Origin: Lycium barbarum
Taxonomy: Eukaryota > Streptophyta > Magnoliopsida > Solanales > Solanaceae
Assembly: GCF_019175385.1 (NCBI RefSeq)
Contig: NC_083343.1
Coordinates: forward strand, 49,622,457-49,686,456
Direction: 5' to 3'
Length of the DNA stretch: 64,000 nt
This document shows, one piece after another, positions 1 through 11,453 of this stretch; the first letter of the stretch is position 1, and every line of letters begins with the position of its first letter. Both the position numbers and the translations under genes were made by a program. Below the pieces are notes generated by a model. It saw nothing but the letters and a program-made list of their open reading frames with translations, ran no database searches and was not told the DNA's origin.

Positions 1-2751
1 TTGACCAGAAAGGGTAAAAGGTTAAGAAGTGTTACACTATCGGATTGATTACGAACAGGATATAATGTGAATATAATAAGGATTGTTATGAAAATGAGTA
101 AAGCGTAGCGAGGAAGTGACTAAAAGATATGACGTGATCTATGTGAGTAAAGTATAGAGGCAAAGGTGAAATGGAAAGGCAAGGTACAAAACGAATGAGA
201 AAGACTTATAAAGTTCTATAGGGAAAGTTCAGAATAAGGATTATGCGATAACGGAAATGAAAGCGAGCACAAGAAAAGAAGGAGCTAATTAAAAGAAGGA
301 AATAAAAAGGAAGCGAGTGAGATAACAGTGCAGTAATAGGTTATGACATGTATAGCCGAGGACACGAGTAATATAAGTGACGGAACTGTGAAAGACCAAA
401 CTATAAATACATGAGCAACGAAGCAGAATGAGTGCCAGAAAATGACTGGGATGATAAGAACAAATAGGGATGAACAAAATACACTTTGAAAAAAAGAAAG
501 GGATTATGCAGGAGTAGTGTTTTCCGAAGGATACAGGAGTAGCATGAGATTCCTCGAGCACAGAATAAAAGACGGACATAGACTGGAGAAATGAAAGAAA
601 TACTAAAGAAAGCACCCAAGATAGACGTAATTAATTGAGTACGAGTATAAAATAAAAAGGAAAATATATAGCTACGAACTTAAAGGTGTAGTACAACGAC
701 AAGGTGATAAGATAAGACCATTATTAAGACGAATTTGATATGATTTTGAGTAAGTTAGAAGTCAATGTTGGCTACACAGCAAGGGTGAAAGAGCATAAGG
801 CATAAAGGAGTACTGCGTATATATGACTTCACCTCGGAAATAGTAAAATCCTTAAAGGACAAGGATTGTCGATTTAAGAAACAACTGAGGTATTGTAAAT
901 TTATTAGAGGAAACAAATTATATCCGCTGGCATAAAGATACCGTTATAAGAGAGCTTTGGACACTTATCATCAGAATATAAGTGCTACCTAATTGAGAAT
1001 TTGGAATGACTACAGGTACTATATATCGAAAGGTTCTCGTCACTTCCTGATTTTAATTAAGGTTTCGTACATGGATAATCAAAGTTATAACTTATAAAGA
1101 AAGACATGAGTATGGTACAGTATACCAAGTGAATTGGAAAAAGGATCGGGTGAATTTGAGATTGGAAATAGGGACATAGAGCAGAATATAAACGGATAAT
1201 GGTATAAGTACACCCTGAAGGGGGGAAGCGGGTGAGAGCAATGCGAGTGTAAGATGGAAACAATTGACACTATAACACATTTGATATGAATGCTTAAACT
1301 TTAAGTGAGATCCCTCGCTGGGACAAGTTAGTAAGATCTGAAAGCCTGCAATGAATGGATAGAAGTCAGGATGGTATTTGAGATGGTGCGGAGAAGAATC
1401 TGTAAAGATCTTGAATGATATGGTATTACAAAGTGGGTGCTTATAAAAAGAAAGAGTACGACAGAAGAATGGTAACGAGTAACTTAAGAGATATTATAAA
1501 GGATAGCAATGCTATACTAGATTAGAGGCTAAGATTTGGCAATAAAGTTGTGCGCTAATGATGTTGCGATTTATAAGTAGCAAAGGGGGAGAGATAGAAA
1601 ATTTCTATAGTAGGATATGAGAAAATCAAAGGGTAAATAAAGAAAGGGAAAGTAGTATGACAAGATAGGCTACGAGCGAGCTTTAATACGGATGAAATAT
1701 GTAAAGCAGAATGAACCAGTAGAAGGAAGGACTATGACAAAAATTGGACATACTTTATACAAGTTGTACCAGAATAGTTATGCAACCTACGAATATTTGT
1801 ATGCTAAGAATGAGACCAAGTGAGCACTTGATAAGAAGAGTAGGGATTCAATAATAACAACGCGGTTGAGGTATTTTGGGTACATTAAGGAAAAGTGTAA
1901 GATGGTTTGAGCCAAATTACCGAGATAGAATTAGTACTGAGGGCGAATAGGATATGGCCATAATTGAGCCCCGATACCGATTGAGAGATACAAGAGAAGA
2001 ATGCAAAGTAAAGCATAAAGACTAGTGAAACGACGCTAAGGTATTTGAGCACCTTCGCATGCTCTTGAAAAGATCGCAACATAATGTGTGACAGAAAGCT
2101 AAAAAAAAATTGAGTAAAGAGACAATAGGAGAGTTTGAATTAAAAATGAAGAAACGGAACGGGATAATATGCCTAAAAGTGTTACAAGTTGGATTAAGGG
2201 AAACAGTGAAACAGTTCAAGTGAGACGATCGGAACAAACTGGTTACTAGATGACACTGAATTTATATGTCCAAAAAAAAATTCTTTCAGAATTATACCAG
2301 TTAATAATAGACAGATCACAAAGCAGCTATGTAAAGTTATCATATGAGGGAACCCCAGCGCTATTTGATACGAGGAACGTCTACGCGTTATAAAACTTTA
2401 TTTAAGGATGAAGAGGTAAGATGAAATGAACGATACGTCTAAAAGGAGTAACAGTAGAAGAAGAAAGAATCGAGTTGTGACTAAGTGCACCAGGAAGAGA
2501 GTAAGATTTCAGCAGAAGAGCTCGCAATACAACTGTCAACCAACTGCGAAATAAGAAGGAGGGTAAAGACAGCGACGTGGAATCATTACCTTGAGAAACA
2601 ACAGAAAGAGAAAATATTACGGGAATGGTTACTTAGAGATCTGGAATGCGTTATTATAAATTGAAGAGAATCGACCAACGAAAGAGGCATGTGAAGGGCA
2701 TAATTCAATAAAAGAACATTTGAGGAAATATTGGGAGTGCAGGACTAGTTT
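1..2751 (+). pseudogene. Degraded retrotransposon interior, chromodomain remnant at its end
   Basis: No open frame on the + strand is worth calling. The strand is strikingly rich in A and G and poor in C. Near the right end (about 2540-2650) the translation still resembles the chromodomain tail of Tekay integrases: an LRNK motif is followed by RNNR, matching the RLRNKEV and RNNNREEM of the copies at 10913-11101 and 44500-44600. Its position just before a polypurine tract and LTR supports this. Upstream of about 2400 I could not match it to any pol domain. The longer frames on the - strand are low-complexity by-products of the base skew. Confidence 0.45.
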
Positions 2752-2787
2752 AACATTCGAGGACGAATGTTCCAAAGGGGGGAAGGA
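2752..2787 (+). other. Stem-loop plus polypurine tract of element G
   Basis: An 8-bp perfect stem (AACATTCG at 2752-2759, CGAATGTT at 2764-2771) encloses the loop AGGA. The purine run 2774-2787 follows and abuts the LTR start TGTTATATCCC. The polypurine tract primes plus-strand DNA synthesis in LTR retrotransposons. The same stem-loop sits before the 3' LTRs of elements C and E. Confidence 0.75.
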
Positions 2788-3107
2788 TGTTATATCCCGT
2801 ATTTTTGTACGCTGGATTATTCGTAAGATAATCAGCATAAGTTTAAGGACGAGATAATTTTTGGGATATGAGACAAGGACTTTTAATCCCGATTTTTAAT
2901 ATGGCACGACTTGCTTGTAAATTCCTGTAGAAATATTAATGGAGATTAGGGAGTGATTAACTATGATTAGACTATTAAGTGGGGATTAGTGATTAATTAA
3001 AATTAATTAAGTTATTTCATTAGACAATTGAGTGGGCCCCACCGAATTCTAATTAAAAAAAAGAAATATAATAAAATGAAATAAAGTGGATGATTCATTA
3101 TGGTGGG

Positions 3108-3140
3108 ACACGTGTAGAATTTAGGGGCTGCATATATATG
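3108..3140 (+). promoter_or_regulatory. Putative LTR promoter: G-box and TATA box
   Basis: ACACGTGT at 3108-3115 contains the G-box core CACGTG, a known plant bZIP/bHLH site. CATATATATG at 3131-3140 is a TATA candidate 15 bp further on. Transcription would then start in the LTR at about 3165. This is a sequence-based prediction only. Confidence 0.4.
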
Positions 3141-3366
3141 GCCTTTGATGACTAAGGATTTACATTTCACCTTCTCATTTTGTTGAAAACAAATTCATAG
3201 TTTAGCCATGGCTGCTCACGGCCATGGCAATCCTCTTTAAAAAAAAAATTAATCCTAAGGTACTTTACACGTCCAAGGAGGTGGTAGCAACATAAGGAAT
3301 TGAATTGAGAAAGAGGAAATAGCAATTGGTGCAAGTGAGTGTAAAATTTGCTCCAATTAAATTAAG

Positions 3367-4218
3367 GTAAGACCTTCTCTTTTTATGGTGTAATTGGATT
3401 AGATGATGTTGTAATCGAGAGATTAACTCTCATTAAGGGGAATTGGATGCAAGAAATTATATACGTTAACGTTAAGGTTCCGTTTGGACCTTGTTGGTGT
3501 TGTTCCAATTTAGCAACGATGGGTTAAATTTGATTAGTGTTGTCGTTATTGTTGTATGGTAATTGAAGATAATTTGTTCATGTTGAGGGGCTGGAAATTT
3601 AGTGATAAATACGTATAGGTGCTGCTGTCCATGACAAAATTATACTCTTCTCCGTGTGGTTGTAGTTTTGCGAAGTAAAGGTCGAAAATTATATTTTTGA
3701 TGTTGTAGTCTTAGTGGGCTGTTTCGGATTGCTATTGAAATGGTAGCGGAGTAATTCTCTTACACATGGATGATAGTTTGTTGTTGTTGTGTTGGTGTTA
3801 ATGTGGCTCGTAAATTTTGGAAGTAAACAAGTGCCTAAGGTGTCGTATACGAAGCGTATAATGATCTGCTTATTGTATAACCTTAAATGGTAATGACGTA
3901 AGTTGAAAAAGAATTAAGAGAGTATATTTGGTTGCTATTGTTGTTGTTGGTATTGCTGTGCTAATTGGAGATTAACTGGAAGTTCGGGTTAGGCAAGATA
4001 TATAGAGGAAATGCTGCCCGATTTCCGTCAAGTTCTTAACTAATCAAAATCCTAATCAAGAAGTATGAACTAAGAAATGATTCATATAAGTGGTTGGTTA
4101 TGGATTTATAAGCTAGAAAGTTGTAGATTACTAACAATAGTGTTACTTTCATATTAAATAGGCTAAAGAGGCGACGAAGAAAACTTGGTTACGGTTAATC
4201 TATAACAGGTATGTAAAG
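3367..4218 (+). promoter_or_regulatory. Two putative splice donors in the G LTR
   Basis: AAG/GTAAGACC (intron start 3367) and CAG/GTATGTAAAG (intron start 4209) fit the plant 5' splice-site consensus. Both lie downstream of the predicted TATA box. The second is part of a block conserved in the LTRs of C and E and recurs at 7787. G has lost its gag start, so no matching acceptor can be tested. Confidence 0.4.
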
Positions 4219-4626
4219 CTAACCCTTCCTTCTTTTTGGCATAATCTTTATGAAACAAACAGACGACGTGTATATGACTCCAAAGAAGCTCCTATTTTTA
4301 GAGACACTAGGATGGTTAATGTTCTTGATTCCCAGAACTTATTTTATTATGTCTTGATACGTGTCTATGATTCCACAAGTTCTATTTTGATATAATCCTT
4401 AGTGACATTCGAAGGGTACTTGATATGACTTTTGTCTTGATTATCAAATGATGGTTCATTTTGATTATTCTATCGAGTCTCAGATGTGACTTAGTTTGCA
4501 TATGGTTGGTCACTACTCTGCTCGTGTATGTCTCAATATATCATTCACCGAGTCCCGCGCCGAGTATGTTTTCGTGCACAGTTTCACTGCATTGTTCACC
4601 GAGTCCCTCACTAGTGGGCCGGGTAC

Positions 4627-4628
<2 letters not shown>

Positions 4629-4683
<55 letters not shown>

Positions 4684-4730
4684 ATATGATGATGTGATGA
4701 TATGATGATGTGATGATGTGAGTATGGCGG
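4629..4730. repeat. (AT)n microsatellite followed by GATGAT repeats
   Basis: About 51 bp of pure TA alternation (4629-4679) is followed by imperfect ATGATG/TGATGA repeats to about 4730. The partner LTR has only about 22 bp of AT (8211-8232) and no GATGAT stretch. The tract therefore expanded or contracted after insertion. Confidence 0.9.
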
Positions 4731-5220
4731 CAAGGATGGCATGTGCTGACTTTATTCACCGAGTCTCATAATGGGCTGGGTATGATATATGATATTGATG
4801 TGCATGATTTACATTTCATAAGGCAAGTGTATCGGTATTTTGAATGTCATACTTGTCTCCTGTAATCTCTATTTCAGTCATGATCCTCTTTATTGTATTT
4901 CATGCTTTATATACTCAATACATATCTCGTACTGATCCCCTTTCTTTGGGGGGCTGCGTTTCATGCCCGCAGGTATGGATAGTCGATTTGGTGATCCTCC
5001 AGCTTAGGATTTCTACTCAGCTGTCTTGGAGAACTCCATTGTTCTGGAGCCTAGACCTTTGGTACAGATCTTTTTATGTATATATATGTTTATCCAGGGG
5101 TACGGCGGGGCCCTGTCCCGTCATATTTTACTATCGATACTCTTAGAGGTCTGTAGACATACGTGTGGGTTGTGGATCAGTTTTGTTCAACTGTGTCTAT
5201 ACGATGTGCTATGGATATGT

Positions 5221-5340
5221 TCGTCTGTAGTGGCAGCCTTGTCGGCCTGCGTATGGTATTGATATCTAGTGCTAGCCTTGTCGGCTTGCATATCATATTG
5301 ACATGTAGTGGCAACCTTGTCGGCTTGCGTATCATATTAT
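5221..5340 (+). repeat. Three tandem units of about 40 bp in the G LTR
   Basis: The core GCCTTGTCGGCYTGC recurs three times with a TAGTG(G/C)(C/T)A lead-in and ..CATATTG spacers. The partner LTR has two units at about 8686-8766, showing a copy-number change between LTRs. Confidence 0.8.
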
Positions 5341-5546
5341 GTTTTGATTAGTTGTGACTCCTTAGGAGACAGGTTATCGGGATATATACATATGACGACG
5401 TTACGGACCTTTGGAGTTCTGTTGCATGTTTCCATATTGTTCTTAGGTCCAGTTTGACTATATCTTATAGGTACGTATACGAGTGTCCAGCTCGGGCACT
5501 AGTCATGGCCCACGAGGCTGGGTCGTGACATGAATGGGAGCCATCT

Positions 5547-6263
5547 ATGAATATGGAGGAGAGTGAACCCCAGAATAAGGCCCTATTTCGATTTTCCCAT
5601 ACTTCGCCCACTTTAGAGGATCAAAGGGGAGCCTTAACTTTAGCTCCAGCACCCCCAATCCCTCCACCAGATTCCTCAGGCCAGGAGATGAGACAGGTCA
5701 TTCTTTTGCTGACCCAATTAGTAGCCGCTCAAGTTCACCAGCAGGATGCTGGCCATGGTAACAGGAGTTAGAGAAAGAGAGTTAGGTCTTCAGGGTTTGA
5801 TCATGAGTTTACAGGCGCTCCGAGGCAACAATCCTCTAGGCACTCAGTTGATTAACCAACTAGTGCTCCTCCACAGTTTCCTGGACCCAGGTTTGATAGA
5901 TCTACTTATTCTAGGCCACCCAGAATCTCAGAGTTTCCAGTTCTCGGATTCATAGTGGTTCCAGTCAGATGAGATCACCGGTACCACAACGTACTCAGTG
6001 TCGTAGGGTACATTGGGGACCGTGCCGCTTGGGCCCGAATGTTTGTTATGCCTGTGCTCGGCCAGGCCATTTCAAGCACGACTGCCCATCGCTACGTGGT
6101 AAAGATAAGGTTCGGACCACGGGAGTGGTAGCTGGCTCTTTATTATCAGTACACCATTCGAGGCAAAGATCGCAGATGTTAGTAGGCGGTGATAGAGATC
6201 GAAGAGGAATACCCAGTCCAAGTGGGTCCCAGCATCATATCTATGCGTTAGCTGAGTGATATG
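5547..6263 (+). pseudogene. gag: Gag remnant of element G
   Basis: The N-terminal piece (5547-5771) matches the low-complexity leader of the E gag: EESE, Pro/Ala-rich, then LLTQLVAAQ. The central gag domain is missing. After a frame change the sequence corresponds to the arginine/glycine-rich region, then a zinc knuckle at about 6046-6090 (CYACARPGHFKHDCP, a full C-x2-C-x4-H-x4-C). Gag packages element RNA in a cytoplasmic particle. The deletion and frameshifts make this copy non-functional. The usual initiator-tRNA binding site is also absent after the LTR end at 5530, so leader and gag start were lost together. Confidence 0.7.
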
Positions 6264-6269
6264 ATCTTG

Positions 6270-6475
6270 AGTCTCCCCTTGATATTGTCTTAGGTATATT
6301 GTCAGTATCCTCTTATGATATGTATGCATCGATTCATTCGGGTCCTACACTGTCATATATCACTCCTGATGTTGTTGACTGTGTTGAGGTGAAAGTCTGA
6401 GCCAATTAAATAATTTGAGATGTCTATGTTTGTTAGTGACCCAGTGATAGCTAGAATCATGATTTATGAGTAAGT
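6270..6475 (+). pseudogene. Aspartic protease remnant of element G
   Basis: The frame after gag contains LGILSVSSYDMYA then a degraded active site (SIHSGPTLSYITP, where relatives have IDxGSTLSY), and further on SDPVIARIM, matching TPVGESVIAS of the E protease. The catalytic Asp is lost. Retroviral-type proteases cut Gag-Pol; this one cannot. Confidence 0.6.
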
Positions 6476-6479
6476 AAGC

Positions 6480-7209
6480 CTCCCCGAAGGGAGTTGATTG
6501 ACAGTGTGCAGAAAAAAATATATATATATATATAATGGAATTCTAGAAAGAATGTGCAGGTACAACTTATGAGACAAGCTTTATTACTTATATCCTTTTA
6601 TGGTAAACAGTCTTGTGTTACTGAGTCGCATATTATATGTGTTTCAATATGTGCCCTATTCAAGCATGGGATGTTTTTTCTGGGGATGTGCAGGTTTGGG
6701 GTTGTTATGTTTGCAAGGGAAACTCTGCCAAAATTTTCCCAGGAATCTAAAGGAAATTGTGGGAACTGTAGACAGAATTGCTGTGAAAAGAAGAGAAGAC
6801 CAGCTACGAGTGATTAAGGATAGAGCTACGGTTAAAATCCAGGATGAACATAGCGAGTATGTATTATACTAAGGGAATTATGAATAGGTTAGGATGGAAT
6901 AAAGAACATGGGAAAGGAGAATGGTGTGCTTGAAAGAGAAATAATTTTTATATACTAAGGAGAATTAAAGGGATAAGCAGTCTAGAAGAAGCTGTAAGTT
7001 AGAAAATTTTGGCGGCTCTCTTCGTTTTAGGGAAAATTAAATTATGAGATAAACGTTATGTGTATGTGTAAGCCGATGCATGATGCGCCGAATTAGATTA
7101 TTACGCTAGGCTTCACCTGAGGAGTATAGTGGGAGAAGCTTTCATACCACTATAAGCTAGCCTTAACGACTTTGGCGATACCTTATAGTTGGACTCAATG
7201 GATGGAATT
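6480..7209 (+). other. Unassigned stretch between G protease and second G LTR
   Basis: I see no gene here. A short AT run lies at about 6520-6534. GGGAAACTCTGCC at about 6717 resembles a motif in the Tekay LTRs (41030 and 39511). About 6860-7000 is purine-rich like the first 2.7 kb. It may be decayed pol or the decayed start of the second LTR. Confidence 0.4.
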
Positions 7210-8959
7210 AGCTGAATTATGATGTGTAATAATTGTTGATGTTGTTGACAAGTTGCCGTTCTTGAATTTGGGAGAATAAAGTGTATGAAGATACCATATA
7301 CAAAGCGTATACCGGGCTGTTTTTATATGATATTCGTGGCTGTTTTGTGACAATATTTTGGGGCTGTTTGGTGGTTGTTATGAATGGATTTGTGGGCTGG
7401 AATATCGTGGGATTGGCTGTAGTTGTTGTTTTTGTGTTGTTTGTTGTTATACTATAGATATACGAAAATAAAGAAGTGTATACAAGCATTGGTACACAAA
7501 TGTATATTGGGCTGTTTTGGAAGTGATTTAAGAATGGATTTAATTCTAGTTTGATATGAAATTGTTGGTGTTGTTGTTGTTGGTATTTTGATTGATGTTT
7601 GGCTAAATTGGAATCTCGAGGATTGTTAAGTGTTCAGGGGAAATGCTGCCCGAATTTCGTTAAGTTTCATTCGTACTTGGATTGGTTAGTAAGTGATGTG
7701 GATGATCTAACTCTGGCTTATGTTATCTTAATTTTAGACCTACGAGCTCGAGAAGTAGACGTTGGACATTTAAATAAGTGTTAAAGGTATGTAAAGCTAA
7801 CTTTTTTTTTCTTTTGGCATGATCTTTATGAAACAAATAGACGACGTATATATATGACTCCAAAGAAGCTCCTATTCTTAGAGCCACTAGGATGGCTAAT
7901 GTTCTTTACTTCCTTAAGCTATTTCATTATGTCTTGATACGTGTATATGATTCCAGAAGTTCTATTTTAATATAATCCGTAGTGACATTCGAAAGGTACT
8001 TGATATGACTATCGTCTAAATTTTCAAATGATGGTTCATTTTGATTATCTTATTGAGTCTCAGATATGATTTAATTTGCATATGGTTGCTCACTACTCTA
8101 CTCGTGCATGCCTCAATACATCTTTCACTGAGTCCCGGGCCAGGATACGTTCTCGTGCACAGTTTCACTGCATTGTTCACCGAGTCCCTCACTAGAGGGC
8201 CGGGATACGGTATATATATATATATATATATAATGGGCCAGATATGATATATGATATTGATATGCATGATTTTAATTTCATAAGGCAAGTGTATTGATAT
8301 TTTAAAAGTCATACTTATTTCCGGTAATCTCTATTTCAGTTAAGATCCTCTTTATTGCATTTCATGCTTTATATACTCAGTACATATCTCGTACTGACCC
8401 CTTTTCTTCGGGGGACTGCGTTTCATGCCTGCAGGTACAGATAGTCGGTTTGGTGACTCTTCAGCATAGGACTTCCACTCAGCTGTCTTGGAGAGCTCTG
8501 TTGTTCCGGAGCCTAGACTTTTGGTAAAGATATTATGGTGTATATATATATGTTTACCCAGGGGTACGGCGGGGCCCTGTCCCGTCATATTTCGCTATCG
8601 ATATTCTTAGAGGTCTGTAGACATATGTGTGGGTTGTGTATAAGTTCTGTACAGCTGTGTCTATACGATGTGCTATGGATATGTTCGTCTGTAGTGGCAG
8701 CCTTGTCGGCTTGCATATGATATGGTGTTCGTCTGTAGTGGCAGCCTTGTCGGCTTGCGTATCATTTTATGATTTGACTAGATGTGATTCCTCAGGAGAC
8801 AGTTTATCTGGACATATATACATGACGACGTTATGAACCTTGGAGTTCTTTTACAAGTTTCCATATTGTTCTTAGATTCAGTTTGACTATATCCAACAGG
8901 TACGTATACGAGTGTCCAGGTCGGGCACTAGTCATGGCCCACGGGGTTAGGTCGTGACA
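7210..8959 (+). repeat. Second LTR of element G, 5' truncated or decayed
   Basis: It parallels about 3770-5530 in order: the GTATAC..AAGCGTATA segment, the AAATGCTGCCCGA block, the donor-like GGTATGTAAAGC (GT at 7787), an AT run, CGGCGGGGCCCTGTCCCGTC, the tandem units and the end ..GTCGTGACA. The first ~1 kb of the LTR cannot be recognised. Confidence 0.7.
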
Positions 8960-10625
8960 TTTCACATACCCGGCCATGGCAAGGCTCAGTGAGTATACAT
9001 ACCTAGCCCTACCAAGGCTCAGGATTATCCATACCTAACTGCAGTGGTGCGTGCGATACATAACATACCCGGCCATATAAGCTCGGTATTACATAATAAT
9101 CATACATAGACACATATACATAGGAGTTCATAAGAATCTTTGGCATCGTTACAATCGTCGTTCGTTACATCTATCCCTAGAGGATTACTCATCATATGAG
9201 GAATTTAGTACAATCGTAACATATCGAGAATCATGAGCTTAGTAGCTTTTAAAGATAGAATCATTTGGAGGACATCATAGACTCATAGAAGAATAGATAT
9301 TTGGCCAAAGAACCATGCCTTATGAAAGAAGGGTTAGCCTTACATACCTCTTCGTTCAACTATTCTATCACTTGCATGTTCTCCTTCAATGCTCACGTTT
9401 CTACCTTCATTAGAGTTATTCTATCATTAGAAAAATCGATAGCTTAGCATACATGACTAAAGCTAGAGAAAATTGGACAGCATCTCCTTTATTTATACGA
9501 CTTCCTCCATATCATATATCAACTCCCAAACATCAATAATAACATTCTCAACATCATAACAATAGTCTTTATTCACCTACATTATCCATATTCCTCCATT
9601 CACATCCAGTCATCCATATCCATGGTCATAGCACACTATTACATTCATTCATATACAATGTCTATCCCATGTTCTTAACATCATTTATAACATAACCATA
9701 ATCACAACATATCAAGAATTATGACTCAATCCAAGCTATTACTAAAAAATGACACTATTCCCACATTCATAACCCATTTTCAATATTCTTCTACAATCCA
9801 AGTGTTTCAACTTCTCAATACCTTAAACAACATGGAAATTCCATAAAACTTACATTATATGGTGTAGGAATGACCCTTGGGTAGAAACACTTCACTTGAG
9901 AAAAACCCTAGTTTCACCTTCACTTGGATTCCTTGTCTTGGATGAACTTTAATGAGTTTCTTACACTTGATTCACTTGGTTTGATGAAGTTGATCACTAA
10001 TATCTCTTGAATTCTTGTGGGATAAGTGTAGAGAAATGTTCTAGAGAGTTCTAGAGAGAAGGGGAAATGAAATGAAATGAAATGAAATAAACTTGGACCC
10101 CTTATTAATAATACAAAATCTGTCCCGCTTGGATTTCACGGACCAACATACGGTCCGTATAAATTATACTGACCGTATGTTTGGTCATACTTTTGGTCCA
10201 GTGAGGGGTGCTAATTTGGGCTGAATATACGGCAAACATACGGCTAGTATATTTTATACGACCAGTATGTTGGGCCGTAGAATGCCCAGTTTCTCCGAAC
10301 TCGTTCTCGTCGACTCGTTTGATCTCCAATCCTTATGGAACCTTCTTAACACTTGTTTAGCACCTCATTAACAATCTAAGGGACGTTAATACTCTTCTCC
10401 ACAGAATCATTAAATCATCATTAACTTGTTATTCGTAAATCCTTTCCGATACATATCGTATTCCTTGCCTTCTCTTGGCAAACTTTCTCCTTTTACCTCG
10501 AATGTCTTTGAAATCTTAATTAGGGTCACCAAATTTCATTCCTTACTTATGGCAATACCGTATACTTCATGCTCTTCGTTATTCTATTCATTGTGCATTA
10601 ACGGAAAATTTTCCGAGGTGCAACA
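8960..10625 (-). repeat. 3' LTR of element E, truncated
   Basis: It matches 22656-24288 closely from TTTCACATACCCGG onward. Read on the - strand it begins TGTTGCACCTCGG immediately after a polypurine tract. The last ~0.8 kb (equivalent of 22655-22002 and 15977-15831) is missing where the G LTR abuts. Confidence 0.85.
10141..10285 (-). promoter_or_regulatory. Long dyads upstream of the E promoter (3' LTR copy)
   Basis: The arms GACCAACATACGGTC (10141-10155) and GACCGTATGTTTGGTC (10171-10186) are inverted repeats with one extra base and a 15-nt spacer. A second, weaker dyad (ACATAC..GTATGT) lies at about 10236-10269. In element orientation they lie just upstream of a TATA-like TATTAATAAGGGG and a CT-rich leader. 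Confidence 0.6.
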
Positions 10626-10661
10626 TTCTTCCCCCCTTAAGAACATTCGTCCTCGAATATT
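10626..10661 (-). other. Polypurine tract and stem-loop of element E
   Basis: On the - strand TTAAGGGGGGAAGAA (10640-10626) abuts the LTR start. The stem AACATTCG (10642-10649) pairs with CGAATATT (10654-10661) with one mismatch around a 4-nt loop. This is the same arrangement as at 2752-2787 and 44752-44787. Confidence 0.75.
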
Positions 10662-10829
10662 AAGTCCTCGGGGATTCTATAAAATTTTCGCCAGAGTTTC
10701 CCCTATAACATGGCACTACCATCCTGTCAAAACAGCCTATAATAACAATGCCTCACAGGGCCATAACATAATAGCAATAGAGTTTGGCCACACACGACCC
10801 AAATGCGTAAAAAGGAAAACATACATACC

Positions 10830-11453
10830 TTATGATCTTGATGTCTCATCTTGGATCTCTTCCGGGGCTGAAATAAGTGCGGGTACTTGGATTTCATAAT
10901 TTCTTCCACTTCCTATGTCATTTCTTCTCGGTTATTGTTTCTCAATAAAACCTTAACTGAGGCCACTTCTTTGTTTCTAAGCCTCCGTACTTGCCTATCT
11001 AATATGGCAATGGGTACCTCTTCATAAGTCAACTTTTTTGTCACTTGAACATCATTTACTGGCACGATCCTAGTAGGATCTCCAACACATTTACGAAACA
11101 TCGAGACATGAAAGACTGGGTGAACTAACTCCAGATCAAGAGGCAGATCTAACTTTTAAGACTCTTTGTGCACCATGCGCACGATCTCATAAGGCCCAAT
11201 GTATCGGGGACTTAACATCTCCTTTTTGCCAAATCTCATAACACCCTTCATCGGCGACACCTTTAAGAATCCCAATCTTTAACTTGGAACTCTAAGTCCC
11301 TTCGACGATTATCCGCATAGGACTTTTGAAAACTTTGGGCTGCTAATAGTCGACCTTGTATGAGCTTAACTTTTCTATGGCTTACTAGACCTAGTCTGGC
11401 CCTATCAATTTAGTCTCTCCAGCTTTAAACCACCCAATTAGGGATCTACACTT
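10830..11453 (-). pseudogene. Integrase C-terminus and chromodomain of element E
   Basis: The frame at 10913-11101 reads ..FRKCVGDPTRIVPVNDVQ, then [19 protein letters not shown] and [13 protein letters not shown], the chromodomain region seen intact in element C. The motif continues in another frame as SKYPHLF, so a small indel splits it. From 11101 to 11453 the GPY/F-type integrase C-terminus is present only in pieces, including a KCRSLIGWF-like start at about 11430. Chromovirus chromodomains are thought to guide integration to marked chromatin. Confidence 0.75.

Larger units (their letters stand above)
2788..5530 (+). repeat. LTR of element G (2743 bp)
   Basis: It begins TGTTATATCCCGT directly after a polypurine tract and ends ..GGGTCGTGACA, the usual TG..CA termini of this Tekay group. 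The second half is repeated at about 7210-8959. It contains a G-box and TATA box (3108-3140), splice-donor-like sites (3367, 4209), an AT microsatellite (4629-4679) and three short tandem units (about 5221-5340). Confidence 0.8.
1..8959 (+). mobile_element. Element G: degraded Tekay-type Ty3/gypsy cluster
   Basis: The order seen is pol tail, polypurine tract, LTR, shortened gag/protease, then a second partial LTR. The LTR at 2788-5530 follows a polypurine tract, so it acts as the 3' LTR of the left interior. It is also followed by gag, so it acts as the 5' LTR of the right interior. This shared-LTR layout fits unequal LTR recombination or a tandem copy. The right end is ..GTCGTGACA at 8959, joined directly to a truncated LTR of element E. 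The left end lies outside the window, so no target duplication can be checked. Confidence 0.65.

Noticed and set aside
289..2838. Several - strand frames in the first 2.8 kb
   Set aside because: Ser/Phe/Tyr-rich low-complexity peptides caused by the purine skew, with no motif or homologue in related copies.
4461..4697. Frames ending in IYIYIY repeats
   Set aside because: Translation of the AT microsatellite.
10426..10899. 157-codon frame on + across the E 3' LTR and polypurine tract
   Set aside because: It overlaps the LTR start and the antisense of the chromodomain tail, so it is a by-product.
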